A stretch of 64,000 bases of DNA from Armatimonadia bacterium (GTDB lineage: Bacteria; Armatimonadota; Zipacnadia; Zipacnadales; JABUFB01): contig JBDKVB010000070.1 in NCBI GenBank assembly GCA_039679385.1, positions 38,589 through 102,588 of the forward strand, in the 5' to 3' direction. The notes under the pieces were generated by a model. That model was not told the origin of the DNA and ran no database searches. It was given only the letters and a program-made list of their open reading frames with translations. Positions within the stretch are counted from its first letter, which is position 1. Every line of letters starts with the position of its first letter. Shown here piece by piece: positions 34,277 to 43,663 of this stretch. The position numbers and the translations under genes were made by a program.

Positions 34277-35554
34277 CTAGCTCTCGGGCATCTCCATGTG
34301 AACCGAGGCGCGCAAGACCATGCCCGCGACCCAGGGGTGCGGGTGTGAAGCCTGGGGTTCGACGTCGGGCACCGTGATGGGCACCCCCAGCAACTCCGCT
34401 ACCGCACGGGCGACCTGCGGCCACTCGATGAGCTGCAGGCAAAGGTTGGCACCACCACAGGGCGGCGCGTCGACTCGGTGGACGCAAGGCGAACAGTAGG
34501 CCTCCGCCCAGAAAAGGCGGAAGCTCCCCTCCAGCGGCTGGAAGGCTGCAGGCGTCTCAGGGCCCCACAGGGACACCGTCGGCGTTCCGAAGGAAGTCGC
34601 CAGGTGGAGCGGGCCACTATCGTTGGTCAGCATTGTGTCGGCCCGTTCGAGCAGGGCGAGGAAGGCACCGAAGGAATGAAGGCCGGCGGCATTCGCGATG
34701 CGGCGTTGCAGCGAGGCGCCGACCAGCTTGCGCACGGACTCGGTGTAGTCGCGCTCCGAGGGTGCACCGGTCATTACCACGAGCACATCGTCGCGTGAAG
34801 CGAAGACCTCCATCACGCGCGCGAAGCTCTCCGGACTCCAGCGTCTCTCCAGACACAGCTCCCCCGCATTCACGTTCACGATGAGCAGCTTCCTGCCGTC
34901 GGCGCCCTCGCTCTTGAGGAAGGCGTTGGCCTCGTCCCGGTCCTGCTGCGTCAGGCACGGCGGCAGAGGCTGCCCGACCTTCACCGTGAGACCGAGAGCG
35001 CGCCCCAGTTGGCGGTAGGCTTCCTGGGTATGGCGCAGGCGGTTCTCGTAGACAACATGCGTGTAGATGCCCTGGCGGAAGCGTGTGGTGATGAGGTAGA
35101 AGCCGGCGCGGTCTCGGGCACAGGTGAGAGTCGAGAGGATCGTCGAGAACTTCGAGTGCACCTCAAGGTCGATCACGAGCTGGTAGGGATGGCGCCACAC
35201 GTGAAGCAGCCACCCTAGGACTGTGGTGAGGAGTCGCCCGTAGGTGCTGTCGTCGAGGGTCAGCACCTCGTCGATTTGCGGGAGGCGTTCGACCAGCGGA
35301 CGGGTGCTTCGGAAGCAGAGGAAGGCCAGGTGGGAATCCGGGTACCGCTCGCGAAGAGCCTGAAGGAGGTGCGTCGCGTGGATGATGCTCCCAAGGCCAA
35401 CGAGCTTGATGACGAGGATTCGGCGCGGCGGCGTCTTGAGCGAGTGGTCACGTCGCAGGATAGCACCGAGGACCCGTGCAAGGGCGTTGAGAAGGCCGCA
35501 CAGGGGAGCCCCGATGAGGGTATCCATACGACGCTGTTGTTGTAGACGTGCCAT
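34277..35554 (-). CDS. Glycosyltransferase family 9 (heptosyltransferase-like)
   Basis: A 425-aa cytoplasmic GT-B enzyme. The N-terminal Rossmann domain starts RRILVIKLVGLGSIIHATHLLQALRERYP, spanning 35410-35323, the GT9 acceptor-side hallmark (usually GDxxxxTP; here GLGSIIHAT). The donor-site motif is LTNDSGPLHLATSFGTPTVSLWGP near the C-terminus (34626-34555), followed by a Cys-rich CSPC...CGGANLC segment seen in heptosyltransferases. It probably adds a heptose or other sugar to a lipopolysaccharide core or surface glycan. The ATG at 35554 has GGAG 6 bases upstream; a Met at 35527 lacks one. It converges on the GT39-type gene and diverges from the efflux operon. The 239-base spacer to 35793 shows no gene or clear promoter. 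Confidence 0.9.
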   Translation of the reverse strand: MARLQQQRRMDTLIGAPLCGLLNALARVLGAILRRDHSLKTPPRRILVIKLVGLGSIIHATHLLQALRERYPDSHLAFLCFRSTRPLVERLPQIDEVLTLDDSTYGRLLTTVLGWLLHVWRHPYQLVIDLEVHSKFSTILSTLTCARDRAGFYLITTRFRQGIYTHVVYENRLRHTQEAYRQLGRALGLTVKVGQPLPPCLTQQDRDEANAFLKSEGADGRKLLIVNVNAGELCLERRWSPESFARVMEVFASRDDVLVVMTGAPSERDYTESVRKLVGASLQRRIANAAGLHSFGAFLALLERADTMLTNDSGPLHLATSFGTPTVSLWGPETPAAFQPLEGSFRLFWAEAYCSPCVHRVDAPPCGGANLCLQLIEWPQVARAVAELLGVPITVPDVEPQASHPHPWVAGMVLRASVHMEMPES

Positions 35555-35793
35555 GGGCCGCTCCGACGGTCGCGCGTGACAGGGAGTTGCGAAGGCTGCA
35601 GCACAGAGCCTAAGCGGCTTGTTCCCCCTGCGCGGGTGCGGGTCCTCCAAGCGAGGGTGGTAGTGTCGGGAAGGCACGGACAGGACCTCAAGGGACGGGC
35701 GCCGAATAAGTGCAAAGGTGTGGACCGGCTCTGCCGGTAAGTCCGAGCACTGTGAGTTGTCAGCGAACTGGGTCGGAGGTCCAGAATCTGCTC

Positions 35794-36711
35794 ATGGTTA
35801 CCGCGGCGAGACCTGCTTCGCGTCTGGCCCTGCTGCTCTTCGGCCTCCTGGTTGGGGCCATAGTGACAGGTTGTCGGCCGGAGGTGAGCGCGGTCGCCGT
35901 ACAACGCGCACCACTGAACTACACGCTGACGGCCTCCGGACTCGTTGAGTCTGAGAGCTCGGACGTGGGCTTCCAGACAACCGGGCGGATCGTGCAGTTG
36001 TACGTGAAGGAAGGCGATCGCCTTCGCCGGTCGCAGCTCCTGGCTCGCCTTTCCCCTCTTCCCTCAATCCTGGATACGCTGGATGCCTCAGACGTTATCA
36101 CCGCGCCCTATGACGCGCGGGTGGTGATGGTGTATGAGCGCGTCGGCGCCGTGGTGAACCCCGGACAGGCGGTGCTGCGGCTGATCTCCGACGAGGCGCC
36201 GTGGGTGACCGTGTTTGTGGAGAGCGAGGATGCGGTGCACCTGCGTCGCGGTCACCATCTGCAGTGTCGTGCGGGCGGGTACTTGAGTCAGGCCTGGGAA
36301 CTGGTGGTGGAGCAGGTCGGCAGTCAGGCTGTGGTGCGGCCTGATCTCCCGGGGTCCTCGCGACAGGTGCGAGTGCGGTGCTCGGTGGCAAGCCCAGGCT
36401 TTCCGCTGGCTCCGGGCTCGGAAGTGGATGTCGACGGTGAGGTAGCGCTTGTCGCGGACGCGTTGCTGGTTCCGACGGCGGCGGTGGTGCGTGGTCCCTC
36501 GGGCGATCAAGTGTGGGTGGTGACGGAGGGGCGAGTGAAGGCACGACCGGTGCAGGTCGGCCCGAACAACTTCGATCTCATCGTGGTTACTCAGGGACTC
36601 CAAGAGGGCGAGACGGTGGTGGTAGAGGGTAAGGCCGGACTGCGGGAAGGCGAAAGCGTCAAGGTGCAGCCGGAGCCTGGGGCCACCACTGCGCATCGAG
36701 AGGGCGAGTGA
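35794..36711 (+). CDS. Periplasmic adaptor (membrane fusion) lipoprotein
   Basis: A 305-aa HlyD/MacA-like adaptor. The N-terminal signal ends in lipobox VTGC, so it is likely lipid-anchored. Barrel-sandwich halves are SGLVESESSDVGFQTTGRIVQLYVKEGD and ITAPYDARVVMVYERVGAVVNPGQAVL, about residues 45-140 (35925-36176), with almost no helical hairpin between them, a short-adaptor layout. A beta-barrel and a membrane-proximal domain (GLQEGETVVVEG) follow. It is the first gene of an adaptor-ATPase-permease operon and overlaps the ATPase gene by 4 bases. The ATG at 35794 is 14 bases from GGAGG, so a start slightly upstream (CTG 35788) is possible. Confidence 0.88.
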   Translation: MVTAARPASRLALLLFGLLVGAIVTGCRPEVSAVAVQRAPLNYTLTASGLVESESSDVGFQTTGRIVQLYVKEGDRLRRSQLLARLSPLPSILDTLDASDVITAPYDARVVMVYERVGAVVNPGQAVLRLISDEAPWVTVFVESEDAVHLRRGHHLQCRAGGYLSQAWELVVEQVGSQAVVRPDLPGSSRQVRVRCSVASPGFPLAPGSEVDVDGEVALVADALLVPTAAVVRGPSGDQVWVVTEGRVKARPVQVGPNNFDLIVVTQGLQEGETVVVEGKAGLREGESVKVQPEPGATTAHREGE

Positions 36712-37430
36712 GGATGCCTGGTGCTGAGGCGAGCTCGCACGCCCTGGTGTCGGTGGACCTGTGGAAGCAGTACCGCATGGGCGACGTCACCGTGGATGCG
36801 CTCCGGGGAGTGAACCTGGAGCTTCCCAGGGGGCGGTTCGTGGTGCTGGTCGGTCCGAGTGGCTCGGGGAAGACGACGCTGCTGAACCTTGCCGGGGGCC
36901 TCGATACGCCGACCCGAGGCGAGCTGACCGTCTTCGGCAGCCTGCTATCGGGGATGGACGAGCAGCAGCTTACTGAGTACCGGCGCAGCACGGTTGGCTT
37001 CGTGTTCCAGATGTTCAACCTCGTTCCAACCCTCACGGCGCTGGAGAACATCCGACTGGTCGCGGAACTGGTGGGCACCGACGAGCTGTCGGAGGCGGTG
37101 CTGGCGGATGTGGGACTTGCGGACCGGGCGAACCAGCTCCCGGCACAGCTCAGTGGTGGTGAGCAGCAGCGGGTGGCGATTGCCCGGGCGCTGGTCAAGC
37201 AGCCGCGGATCCTGCTGGCGGATGAGCCGACGGGCGCCCTGGACTTCGAGACCGGGCGAGATGTGCTGACGTTGATGTGGGAGGCGACTCGCAGCCGGGG
37301 CATGACGGTGCTGATGGTGACGCACAACCAGGCCTTCGAGAAACTGGGGGACCTCGTGGTGAGAGTGCGGAGTGGGATGGTGGCGGAGGTGGTTCCGGGT
37401 GCGGGTCTTCACCCCGGAGAGCTTCGCTGA
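36708..37430 (+). CDS. MacB/LolD-type ABC transporter ATPase
   Basis: A 240-aa ATPase. Walker A GPSGSGKTT, Q-loop FVFQMFNLVPTLTALENI, signature LSGGEQQRVAIARAL, Walker B ILLADEPTGALD, and switch His in MVTHNQAF. The Q-loop wording and TGALD are typical of the LolD/MacB/FtsE group, which power mechanotransmission complexes rather than substrate pores. The GTG at 36708 overlaps the previous stop (GTGA) and has GAGAGG just upstream; the ATG at 36714 is an alternative. It presumably works with the lipoprotein adaptor and the FtsX permease on either side. Confidence 0.93.
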   Translation: MRMPGAEASSHALVSVDLWKQYRMGDVTVDALRGVNLELPRGRFVVLVGPSGSGKTTLLNLAGGLDTPTRGELTVFGSLLSGMDEQQLTEYRRSTVGFVFQMFNLVPTLTALENIRLVAELVGTDELSEAVLADVGLADRANQLPAQLSGGEQQRVAIARALVKQPRILLADEPTGALDFETGRDVLTLMWEATRSRGMTVLMVTHNQAFEKLGDLVVRVRSGMVAEVVPGAGLHPGELR

Positions 37431-39828
37431 GTGGAAGCGCGTCCTCGGCTCGAAGATGCTGTGGCGGAAGCTCGGGGCCGACATGCGAGCCCTGAGTCAT
37501 CAGACCATCGTGCTGATGGTGCTGGTGTGCCTGGGAATTGCGCTGTTTGTGGGGCTGTACGAGGCGTACCAGAACGTCACGGGGATCTACGACAGGATCT
37601 ACCGGTCGACGCGGATGGCCGATGCCTCGGTGCAGTTCGACCTCGGCCCGGCTAGTCTCGCTGAGCGAGCACGAGCGCTGCCCCATGTCCGCGAGGTTAT
37701 CGGCCGGCTGTCGAGGGACGGCGCAATCCTCCAGCGCGGTCGTGAGCGAGAGCGGGTCATCGGACGGTTCATTGCCGTTCCACCGACGGGCAAGTCCACC
37801 GTGAACGGTTTGTGGCTGGTCGCGGGCCGATCGGTTGACAGTCCCCGCGAGGCGGTTCTGGAGCAGCAGTTCGCGAAGGACAACGGCTACGCGGTCGGCG
37901 ACACCATCAAGTGCAGCTACCAATCGACAGAGCGTGAACTGACGATTGTAGGTCTCGCGACGAGCCCCGAGTACATCTACCCCGTTCCCTCTCGCCATGC
38001 GCTGTTCATCGCACGCGGGACCTTCGGCGTGGTGTTCATCTCCCAGCAGCGGGCTGAGGAGTGGTTCGGCAAGGGCACGCAGATCAATGAGGTCCACTGC
38101 CTCACGGACCCGGGGCACCAGGCGGAAGTGGTCGGAAAGCTTGAGGCGCTGGCCAAGCCCTACGGGGTTCGATTCGCGTATGTGCAGGACGAGCAGCCGA
38201 GCAAGAAACTGCTGACCATGGACCAGCAGGGTCTGGCGACCATGAGCGTGTTCTTCCCGGTGATGTTCCTGAGCGCTGCGGGGCTGTCGCTGTATGGGGC
38301 GCTGCTGCGGATCGTGCGGCTACAGATGCCGATCATTGGGACGCTTCGCGCCAGCGGATTCACGAGAGGAGAAGTGCTGACCCAGTACGGGCTGCAGGGC
38401 GTGCTCATTCCCCTGGGAGGGGCGATCCCCGGCGTGGTCTTCGGGCACCTGATGGCGGTGGGGATGAACCGGCTGTACGCAGGTGTGCTCCGGCTGCCCA
38501 TGACCAGCGCGGCAGTGCATAGGGAAACGATGGTTGCCGGGCTGGTGATCGCGCTGACGACGGGACTGGTGGCGGCCTTCGTGCCCGCGCGGCTGGCGGC
38601 CAAGGTTCCCCCGGCGATGGCCATGCGCGGAGACCTGGAGGGTCGTGGTCGAGCCGCGCTGCGTCCCTTCTTTGAGCGATGGATTCAGCGGGTGGCGGTG
38701 TTCTACCGGATTCCGCTACGGGGTATCCAGCACCGAGCCTCACGCACACTGTTCGCAGTGGGCGGCGTCGCAAGCGGGACGATCATCATGGTGACCACCC
38801 TGGGGCAGTACGTCTCGACGCTGGACGCAATAGACGAGTTCCTCACCGGCACCCGCAAGTATGAGATTGACGTGCAACTGACGGGGCCGGACTCAGTGGC
38901 AGTCGCTCGGGCGGCGGCACAGGCTCCCGGAGGTGGCGCCGTCGCGCCGACGGTGAATGTGCCGGTCCGGGTGCGCAGCAGCTCGGGCACAGGGGAGCTG
39001 GTTCTCACCGGGCTGCCAGCCGGTCAGGACCTGCTCCACGTTCGCACTGTTGCCGGGGGCAAGATGAGGCTCCGGCCCGGTACGGTCTGGCTTCCGCGAC
39101 GGCTGGCCGAGCGTTTGCATATAGAGCCCGGCGACCCGGTGCAGGTGGAATGGGAAGGGTCGAGTCGGCGTCTGCGACTGCGGAGAGAGATGCAGGTGGC
39201 GGGCCTGCTGGACGTCACGATGGGGAACAGCGCCTACGGGGAGTACAAGGACGTGCGGCGGTCGCTGGCAGACCGTGCGTGGCCAGAGAGCTCCTTCGGC
39301 GCGCTCTTCGACTGTGCTCGCGAGAGGAGCGAGTCTTTCCGGCGCCGCCTGGAGCGCTCGGATGGGGTTGTGGCGGCCATCACGACCGCCGACGTCTCGC
39401 GCGACATCGACCAGCAGATGGCGATGACCTACATCTTCATCGGGGTTCTGTTGGGCTTCGGCACGCTACTGGCGGGGTCGGCGATCCAGAGCGTGGCGAC
39501 CGTCACCTTGCTGGAGCGTACTCGGGAACTGGCGACGCTGAGGAGTCTGGGGTTCAGTGCGAGTGCCACGGCCTGGCTGGCGGGGATGGAGTTGTTCCTG
39601 CTGGCGGTAGTCGGGTTGGTGCTCGGGCTCCCGCTGGGTGCGGCGATCAACGCGGCCTTCCTCAAGTCCTTCACTACGGAGAACATGGCTTTCCGGGCGA
39701 TTCTGCCGGCCTGGGTGTTCATCTTCATCAGTGTGCTGGTGCTGGCCTTGGTGCTGCTGTCGGTGTGGACGGGTGGACGCCGCCTGGCTCGCATGAGCCT
39801 GCCCGAGGCGACGAAGGCGCGCGAGTGA
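37399..39828 (+). CDS. FtsX-like ABC permease (two FtsX domains)
   Basis: About 809 aa. The start is set at the GTG at 37399 because GGAGG lies 9 bases upstream inside the ATPase gene, giving a 32-base overlap; an ATG at 37456 is possible. Layout: TM1 (HQTIVLMVLVCLGIALFVGL), a ~210-aa extracytoplasmic domain, a first FtsX unit of three helices (~residues 275-400), a fourth segment (LFAVGGVASGTIIMVTTLGQY), a second extracytoplasmic domain, and a second three-helix FtsX unit ending GGRRLARMSLPEATKARE. The ERTRELATLRSLGFS segment before the last helices is the usual FtsX motif. It probably moves a lipid, peptide or toxic compound across the envelope with its adaptor. Confidence 0.9.
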   Translation: MRVFTPESFAEWKRVLGSKMLWRKLGADMRALSHQTIVLMVLVCLGIALFVGLYEAYQNVTGIYDRIYRSTRMADASVQFDLGPASLAERARALPHVREVIGRLSRDGAILQRGRERERVIGRFIAVPPTGKSTVNGLWLVAGRSVDSPREAVLEQQFAKDNGYAVGDTIKCSYQSTERELTIVGLATSPEYIYPVPSRHALFIARGTFGVVFISQQRAEEWFGKGTQINEVHCLTDPGHQAEVVGKLEALAKPYGVRFAYVQDEQPSKKLLTMDQQGLATMSVFFPVMFLSAAGLSLYGALLRIVRLQMPIIGTLRASGFTRGEVLTQYGLQGVLIPLGGAIPGVVFGHLMAVGMNRLYAGVLRLPMTSAAVHRETMVAGLVIALTTGLVAAFVPARLAAKVPPAMAMRGDLEGRGRAALRPFFERWIQRVAVFYRIPLRGIQHRASRTLFAVGGVASGTIIMVTTLGQYVSTLDAIDEFLTGTRKYEIDVQLTGPDSVAVARAAAQAPGGGAVAPTVNVPVRVRSSSGTGELVLTGLPAGQDLLHVRTVAGGKMRLRPGTVWLPRRLAERLHIEPGDPVQVEWEGSSRRLRLRREMQVAGLLDVTMGNSAYGEYKDVRRSLADRAWPESSFGALFDCARERSESFRRRLERSDGVVAAITTADVSRDIDQQMAMTYIFIGVLLGFGTLLAGSAIQSVATVTLLERTRELATLRSLGFSASATAWLAGMELFLLAVVGLVLGLPLGAAINAAFLKSFTTENMAFRAILPAWVFIFISVLVLALVLLSVWTGGRRLARMSLPEATKARE

Positions 39829-39860
39829 GCGGGATAGCGGCAGGTTGTGGGAGAGGTGAT

Positions 39861-39898
39861 CGATAGGGCGCCGGGAGAGGTCTCCCGGCGCCCTATCG
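39861..39898. terminator. Perfect 18-bp hairpin between convergent genes
   Basis: CGATAGGGCGCCGGGAGA (39861-39878) and its exact complement (39881-39898) flank GG. It lies in the 104-base spacer between convergent genes and can fold on either strand. There is no T run on either side, so it may be a bidirectional terminator or an mRNA 3' end stabiliser. Confidence 0.6.
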
Positions 39899-39932
39899 GT
39901 TCGTGGAAGAGGCACGTTGGCCTGCGTTATGC

Positions 39933-42900
39933 TCAGCGTCCCCGTTGTGAATTGGCCACCAGCCACTGCAGCCAGGCGCTGCCGGTGACCGGCTGCCCGC
40001 CGATCCTTCGGATTGTGGCGGTCGTTGCGTCCGAAGTGAGGGAACGCGGCCCGCAGAGCAAGGGTTTGGTTCCCGTCTGGGCCGACATCACTGCCGCCCC
40101 CTTGTCGCGGGAAGGTACCCCGATCGGGAGCACTACCCCATCCCCCACCGACTGAACGCCACCCTCGAACCTGACTGAATCGCGATCGTTCACGTCAACC
40201 GTCACCGGCGCAGCGACGGCGATCCACTGCACCCAGGCTCCGGTCACGGCTTTGCCTGACAAGTCGCTCAGGTAGAGGGTAAAGCCGTCGACGCGATTGT
40301 TGACCGCGGCGGCAAGGACTGCCTTGCCGTTCTCTTGCGCATTGCACACGATCACCGGTGGAACCGCGAAGGGAGTAGTGAACTTGACGTTCGCACCGCT
40401 GTTGAGCTTGGCCACGTTGCCCTGAAGGTTTGCGCTTCCGGCGGCAGGACTGAAGGCAAGATAGCACAGCGTGGCCGCCAGGGCAGGCTGTCCATCGGCA
40501 CGAAGTGCAGAGACCGCAAAGCCCCGTTCGGAGTTGTTCACTGCGCAGACGGCGAGGGGCGCGCTGCCCTCGACGGCTGAGAGGACGATGATCGGAGGGC
40601 TGCTGAAGGCTCGCGAGAAGGAGAGCTTCTGACCGTCCTTGCTTTTGACTGTGCGAGATAGCAGGAGGGGACGCGTGCCCCCACCAGCGGCAGGGCCCGT
40701 GCAGATCGCTACGAAGGACCGGGAGAGCACGGTCCGGTCGCCGTCGGTCTTGAGCTCCACGACAAGCTCGTAGGCACCGGTTGGCACGGAGAGGGACCAG
40801 GTCGGTGAGGAGCTGGCTGAGAGCCAGTCGCCAACAGTCCACTGGGAGGTGCCGTAGGCCCGGTGAAGCAGTCGCGCCTGGGTTGACTCGGTCAGCGAGG
40901 CGCGGACCGACAGTGCACCGGACGGGGCCGTCTGCGCCGTCAGGTAATCCACTCGCGAGTCAGTGGAGGCACGGCTGCCGGAGTCGTAGTTGGTGGCGGT
41001 GGTAACGGCCCAGGCACAGGGGCTCTGACTACTGTTGCGGTTCGCGGCGTTCCGGAGGTACACATGGCCCGTGCCGGGCTGCTTCACGCCGGAGAGGTAG
41101 AAGTAGTAGGTCTTGCCGGGGGTGAGCCCCGTGACGGTCATGTCATGAGTAGTCGAAGTAGTGGCGTCTTCGAGGTTCCCGCCCTGACTTGAGCTGGAGG
41201 GCGGGCTCATGGTGCGGTCGCTCCACTGGAGGCGGGTCGTGGTCGGGACGTCGGTGGTCCAGGTGACATGCACGGAGGTCGGAGTGCTCTGGAAGACCGG
41301 TGCCGAGGGTGTGATCGTCGGGGCCGACGAACTCAGATCGACCGACCCGGCACTCGCCAGGGGCGTCACCAGCGCCCAGTCGGTCGCGAGGTCATAGCGT
41401 GCCGAAGCTGTGCCGCCGCCCGTCGGCTGAGCCGAGATCCTCACATAGTAGGGCATCCCCATCGTGATACCGGTCGCCGTGAGGCTGTGGTTCTGGATCG
41501 GGGCCGTGTCTGTGACCGAACCCTCCTGCCCCGGAGCGGGCGGGCCTGCGAAGTCAGGCGGCAGGATGCGCCAAGTCAGGCGGCCGGTCGCGGCCTTGTC
41601 GGTTGTGAACTGGGCAACAATCTGCCCGGAGCTTGCGACGACCCGGACCGAGGTGAAGTCAAGGGTTGTCGGGTTCGAGGACCCGCCCGGAGAGGAAGAC
41701 TGGCCGACGGAGACGCGGCAGATATCGTAGGAGCGGCCGCCCGTCGAGTCGTTGAAGAGGCTGGCGTTGGGAGCCGCATCGGGGACCTGCGGGTCGACCG
41801 TCAGAAGCACATCGTACACACCGGCCTGCGGGAAGGTGTAGGAGACGGTGCTCCCGGTCCGGGGTGTGCCGTCGCCGAAGTCCCAGGTGTAGTTGACGGA
41901 CTGCTGGTTCTCGGGAAGGCGGCTCGTATCGGCGGTGAAGGTGACCGACTGTCCCGGTGAGATCGTGCGCCAGGGACCGGCCTCGGCGATGTTGGCGGTG
42001 AAGGCCGGCTGCAGTGTGAGCCACGCCTGAGCGGCAGTCTGCTCATCGGCGGCGGCACCGGTCGCAACCAGTTCGGCGGTGACCTCCATTTTGTCGAAGT
42101 GACTGACGCCCATATCGTAGGCGCGGAGGATGACCTGACCGCGCCAGCCGAAGGAGAGCTGCTGAAGGCCCTTGGTGGCGAAACTGGTAGAGACCGAGGT
42201 GTCGTTGTCGGCCGTGCTTGACCAGGAGGAGACGGCATCCCGCTGAGTGACGTAGCTCCACGGGTTCAGCCACTGGTCCTGCTTGACCCCGGCAAGGGGT
42301 ACCGTCCTCCAGCCATCGTCAGTCTGCGGCGCACCAGCGACATGGAGGCGGAGATAGGCACGCCCGCGGTACTGCGAAGTCGGGGAGGCGCCTGCCGTAC
42401 ACGAGGGCTCGATGGTGAACTGGAAGGGAATGCTGGCGGTGGTGAAGGTCTCGTTGAAGGTGACGGTTTTCGTGCGCGTGGCAAGGGTCGAGGTCGGGAC
42501 CGTCAGGGAGTCGGTGGTCAAGCCAACGCTGCCGACCGTGTTGCGGGCAGGGGCGACAGAGGAACTCGCACCCGAGGGAACCGTGTAGTTGGGCACCTTG
42601 CGGCGGACGATCACCCGGTGGCCGAGACTGGGATCGTCCACGCTGTAGTAGTCGTCGCGAGTGGGACGACGCGAAGCTCGGTAGAGACGGGCCGCCTCGT
42701 CCAGGCCGATGACGTGGTTATCGTAGGCGATCACCAGCAGGTACTCGCAGGCGAGCATCGCTCCGAAGAAGGCGGCACCACCGGCACCCATCTGCGCACC
42801 GCAGCTCAGAGTGCGCGCCTGCCCACCCTCGTCGTCCTCGAAGTAGTACAGCCCGCCGAGGTCATCGAAGAGAGCCCAGCTCCCGAAGCCGTCCATGGAC

Positions 42901-43448
42901 ATTGCTGCAGAGAGGACAACCCAGCGTCGGAGGGGGTCGAGGTACCAGTTGGAGGGCAGATCGTTCGCCGAGAGCGTTCCGCCCCAGGCGTAGCGCTGGT
43001 AGTAGTAGTCAGGGGCATTGAAGGTGCCCGTGGCGAGGTTGGGGTTCGGGATGGGGGAACCGTTGAGTTGCTGGTACAGGGTTGTGCTGTATCTGCGCCA
43101 GAACCCGGAAGGTGGCGAGCCGTACTCGAAGAGCGCGCCGTTGGTCCAGGGAGCGGTTGTGGCAAGGTGTTGCTCCCACTTCGCGGAGCTCTGCACGTAG
43201 TTGAGCTTGGCCACGAGCGAGGGGTTGTGAGGCATCTCGAAGGTGGCGCGATTGCTCACATAGAGGGGCCGCCACTCCCAGTCCGTCGCAGTGAACCCCT
43301 CGGGATCGGGACAACTCGGCGGAGCGTTGTCGTAGAGAGCTGCGCCATAGCCGGGAGCTCCTGAGGCCGCCCAGGAGCCTCCCGCCGAGAAGAAGACCGG
43401 TCCGACCAGGAGCAGCACGAGAACCACGCCGGAGTCGAGTCGACGCAT
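39933..43448 (-). CDS. Secreted multidomain surface protein: PKD, Fn3 and three H-type-lectin-like repeats
   Basis: A 1171-aa exported protein; the signal is RRLDSGVVLVLLLVGPVFFSAGGSWA. The ATG at 43448 has GGGGAGGACTGCC upstream. The N-terminal ~450 residues are a novel-looking Tyr/Trp-rich region with no family I recognise. A PKD domain lies near residues 500-580 (YTWDFGDGTPRTG), followed by two Fn3-like domains (SVHVTWTTDVPTTTRLQW, GLTPGKTYYFYLSG). The C-terminus has three related units ending LCYLAF, VQWIAV and LQWLVA (about 935-1000, 1015-1079, 1090-1165), resembling H-type lectin folds. Likely role is adhesion or sugar binding at the cell surface. No transmembrane anchor is visible. Confidence 0.87.
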   Translation of the reverse strand: MRRLDSGVVLVLLLVGPVFFSAGGSWAASGAPGYGAALYDNAPPSCPDPEGFTATDWEWRPLYVSNRATFEMPHNPSLVAKLNYVQSSAKWEQHLATTAPWTNGALFEYGSPPSGFWRRYSTTLYQQLNGSPIPNPNLATGTFNAPDYYYQRYAWGGTLSANDLPSNWYLDPLRRWVVLSAAMSMDGFGSWALFDDLGGLYYFEDDEGGQARTLSCGAQMGAGGAAFFGAMLACEYLLVIAYDNHVIGLDEAARLYRASRRPTRDDYYSVDDPSLGHRVIVRRKVPNYTVPSGASSSVAPARNTVGSVGLTTDSLTVPTSTLATRTKTVTFNETFTTASIPFQFTIEPSCTAGASPTSQYRGRAYLRLHVAGAPQTDDGWRTVPLAGVKQDQWLNPWSYVTQRDAVSSWSSTADNDTSVSTSFATKGLQQLSFGWRGQVILRAYDMGVSHFDKMEVTAELVATGAAADEQTAAQAWLTLQPAFTANIAEAGPWRTISPGQSVTFTADTSRLPENQQSVNYTWDFGDGTPRTGSTVSYTFPQAGVYDVLLTVDPQVPDAAPNASLFNDSTGGRSYDICRVSVGQSSSPGGSSNPTTLDFTSVRVVASSGQIVAQFTTDKAATGRLTWRILPPDFAGPPAPGQEGSVTDTAPIQNHSLTATGITMGMPYYVRISAQPTGGGTASARYDLATDWALVTPLASAGSVDLSSSAPTITPSAPVFQSTPTSVHVTWTTDVPTTTRLQWSDRTMSPPSSSSQGGNLEDATTSTTHDMTVTGLTPGKTYYFYLSGVKQPGTGHVYLRNAANRNSSQSPCAWAVTTATNYDSGSRASTDSRVDYLTAQTAPSGALSVRASLTESTQARLLHRAYGTSQWTVGDWLSASSSPTWSLSVPTGAYELVVELKTDGDRTVLSRSFVAICTGPAAGGGTRPLLLSRTVKSKDGQKLSFSRAFSSPPIIVLSAVEGSAPLAVCAVNNSERGFAVSALRADGQPALAATLCYLAFSPAAGSANLQGNVAKLNSGANVKFTTPFAVPPVIVCNAQENGKAVLAAAVNNRVDGFTLYLSDLSGKAVTGAWVQWIAVAAPVTVDVNDRDSVRFEGGVQSVGDGVVLPIGVPSRDKGAAVMSAQTGTKPLLCGPRSLTSDATTATIRRIGGQPVTGSAWLQWLVANSQRGR

Positions 43449-43663
43449 GGCAGTCCTCCCCAATCAGGCATGCAGGCGAATCCTTCGTCGGCGCATCTGG
43501 TGCGTCCGGTAGCGCGACCGCTGAATTGGGGCCACACCGGCTCACTCGCGCCACGCCCTGAATCCAAGGCCAGGGCAGGCCCCCGTTGGACCCTTCTTCG
43601 ACGCACACTCATGCTTTCCTGCAGGAAGGTGCAGGACTGCGGACGGCCGGCAGAGGCTAAGGG

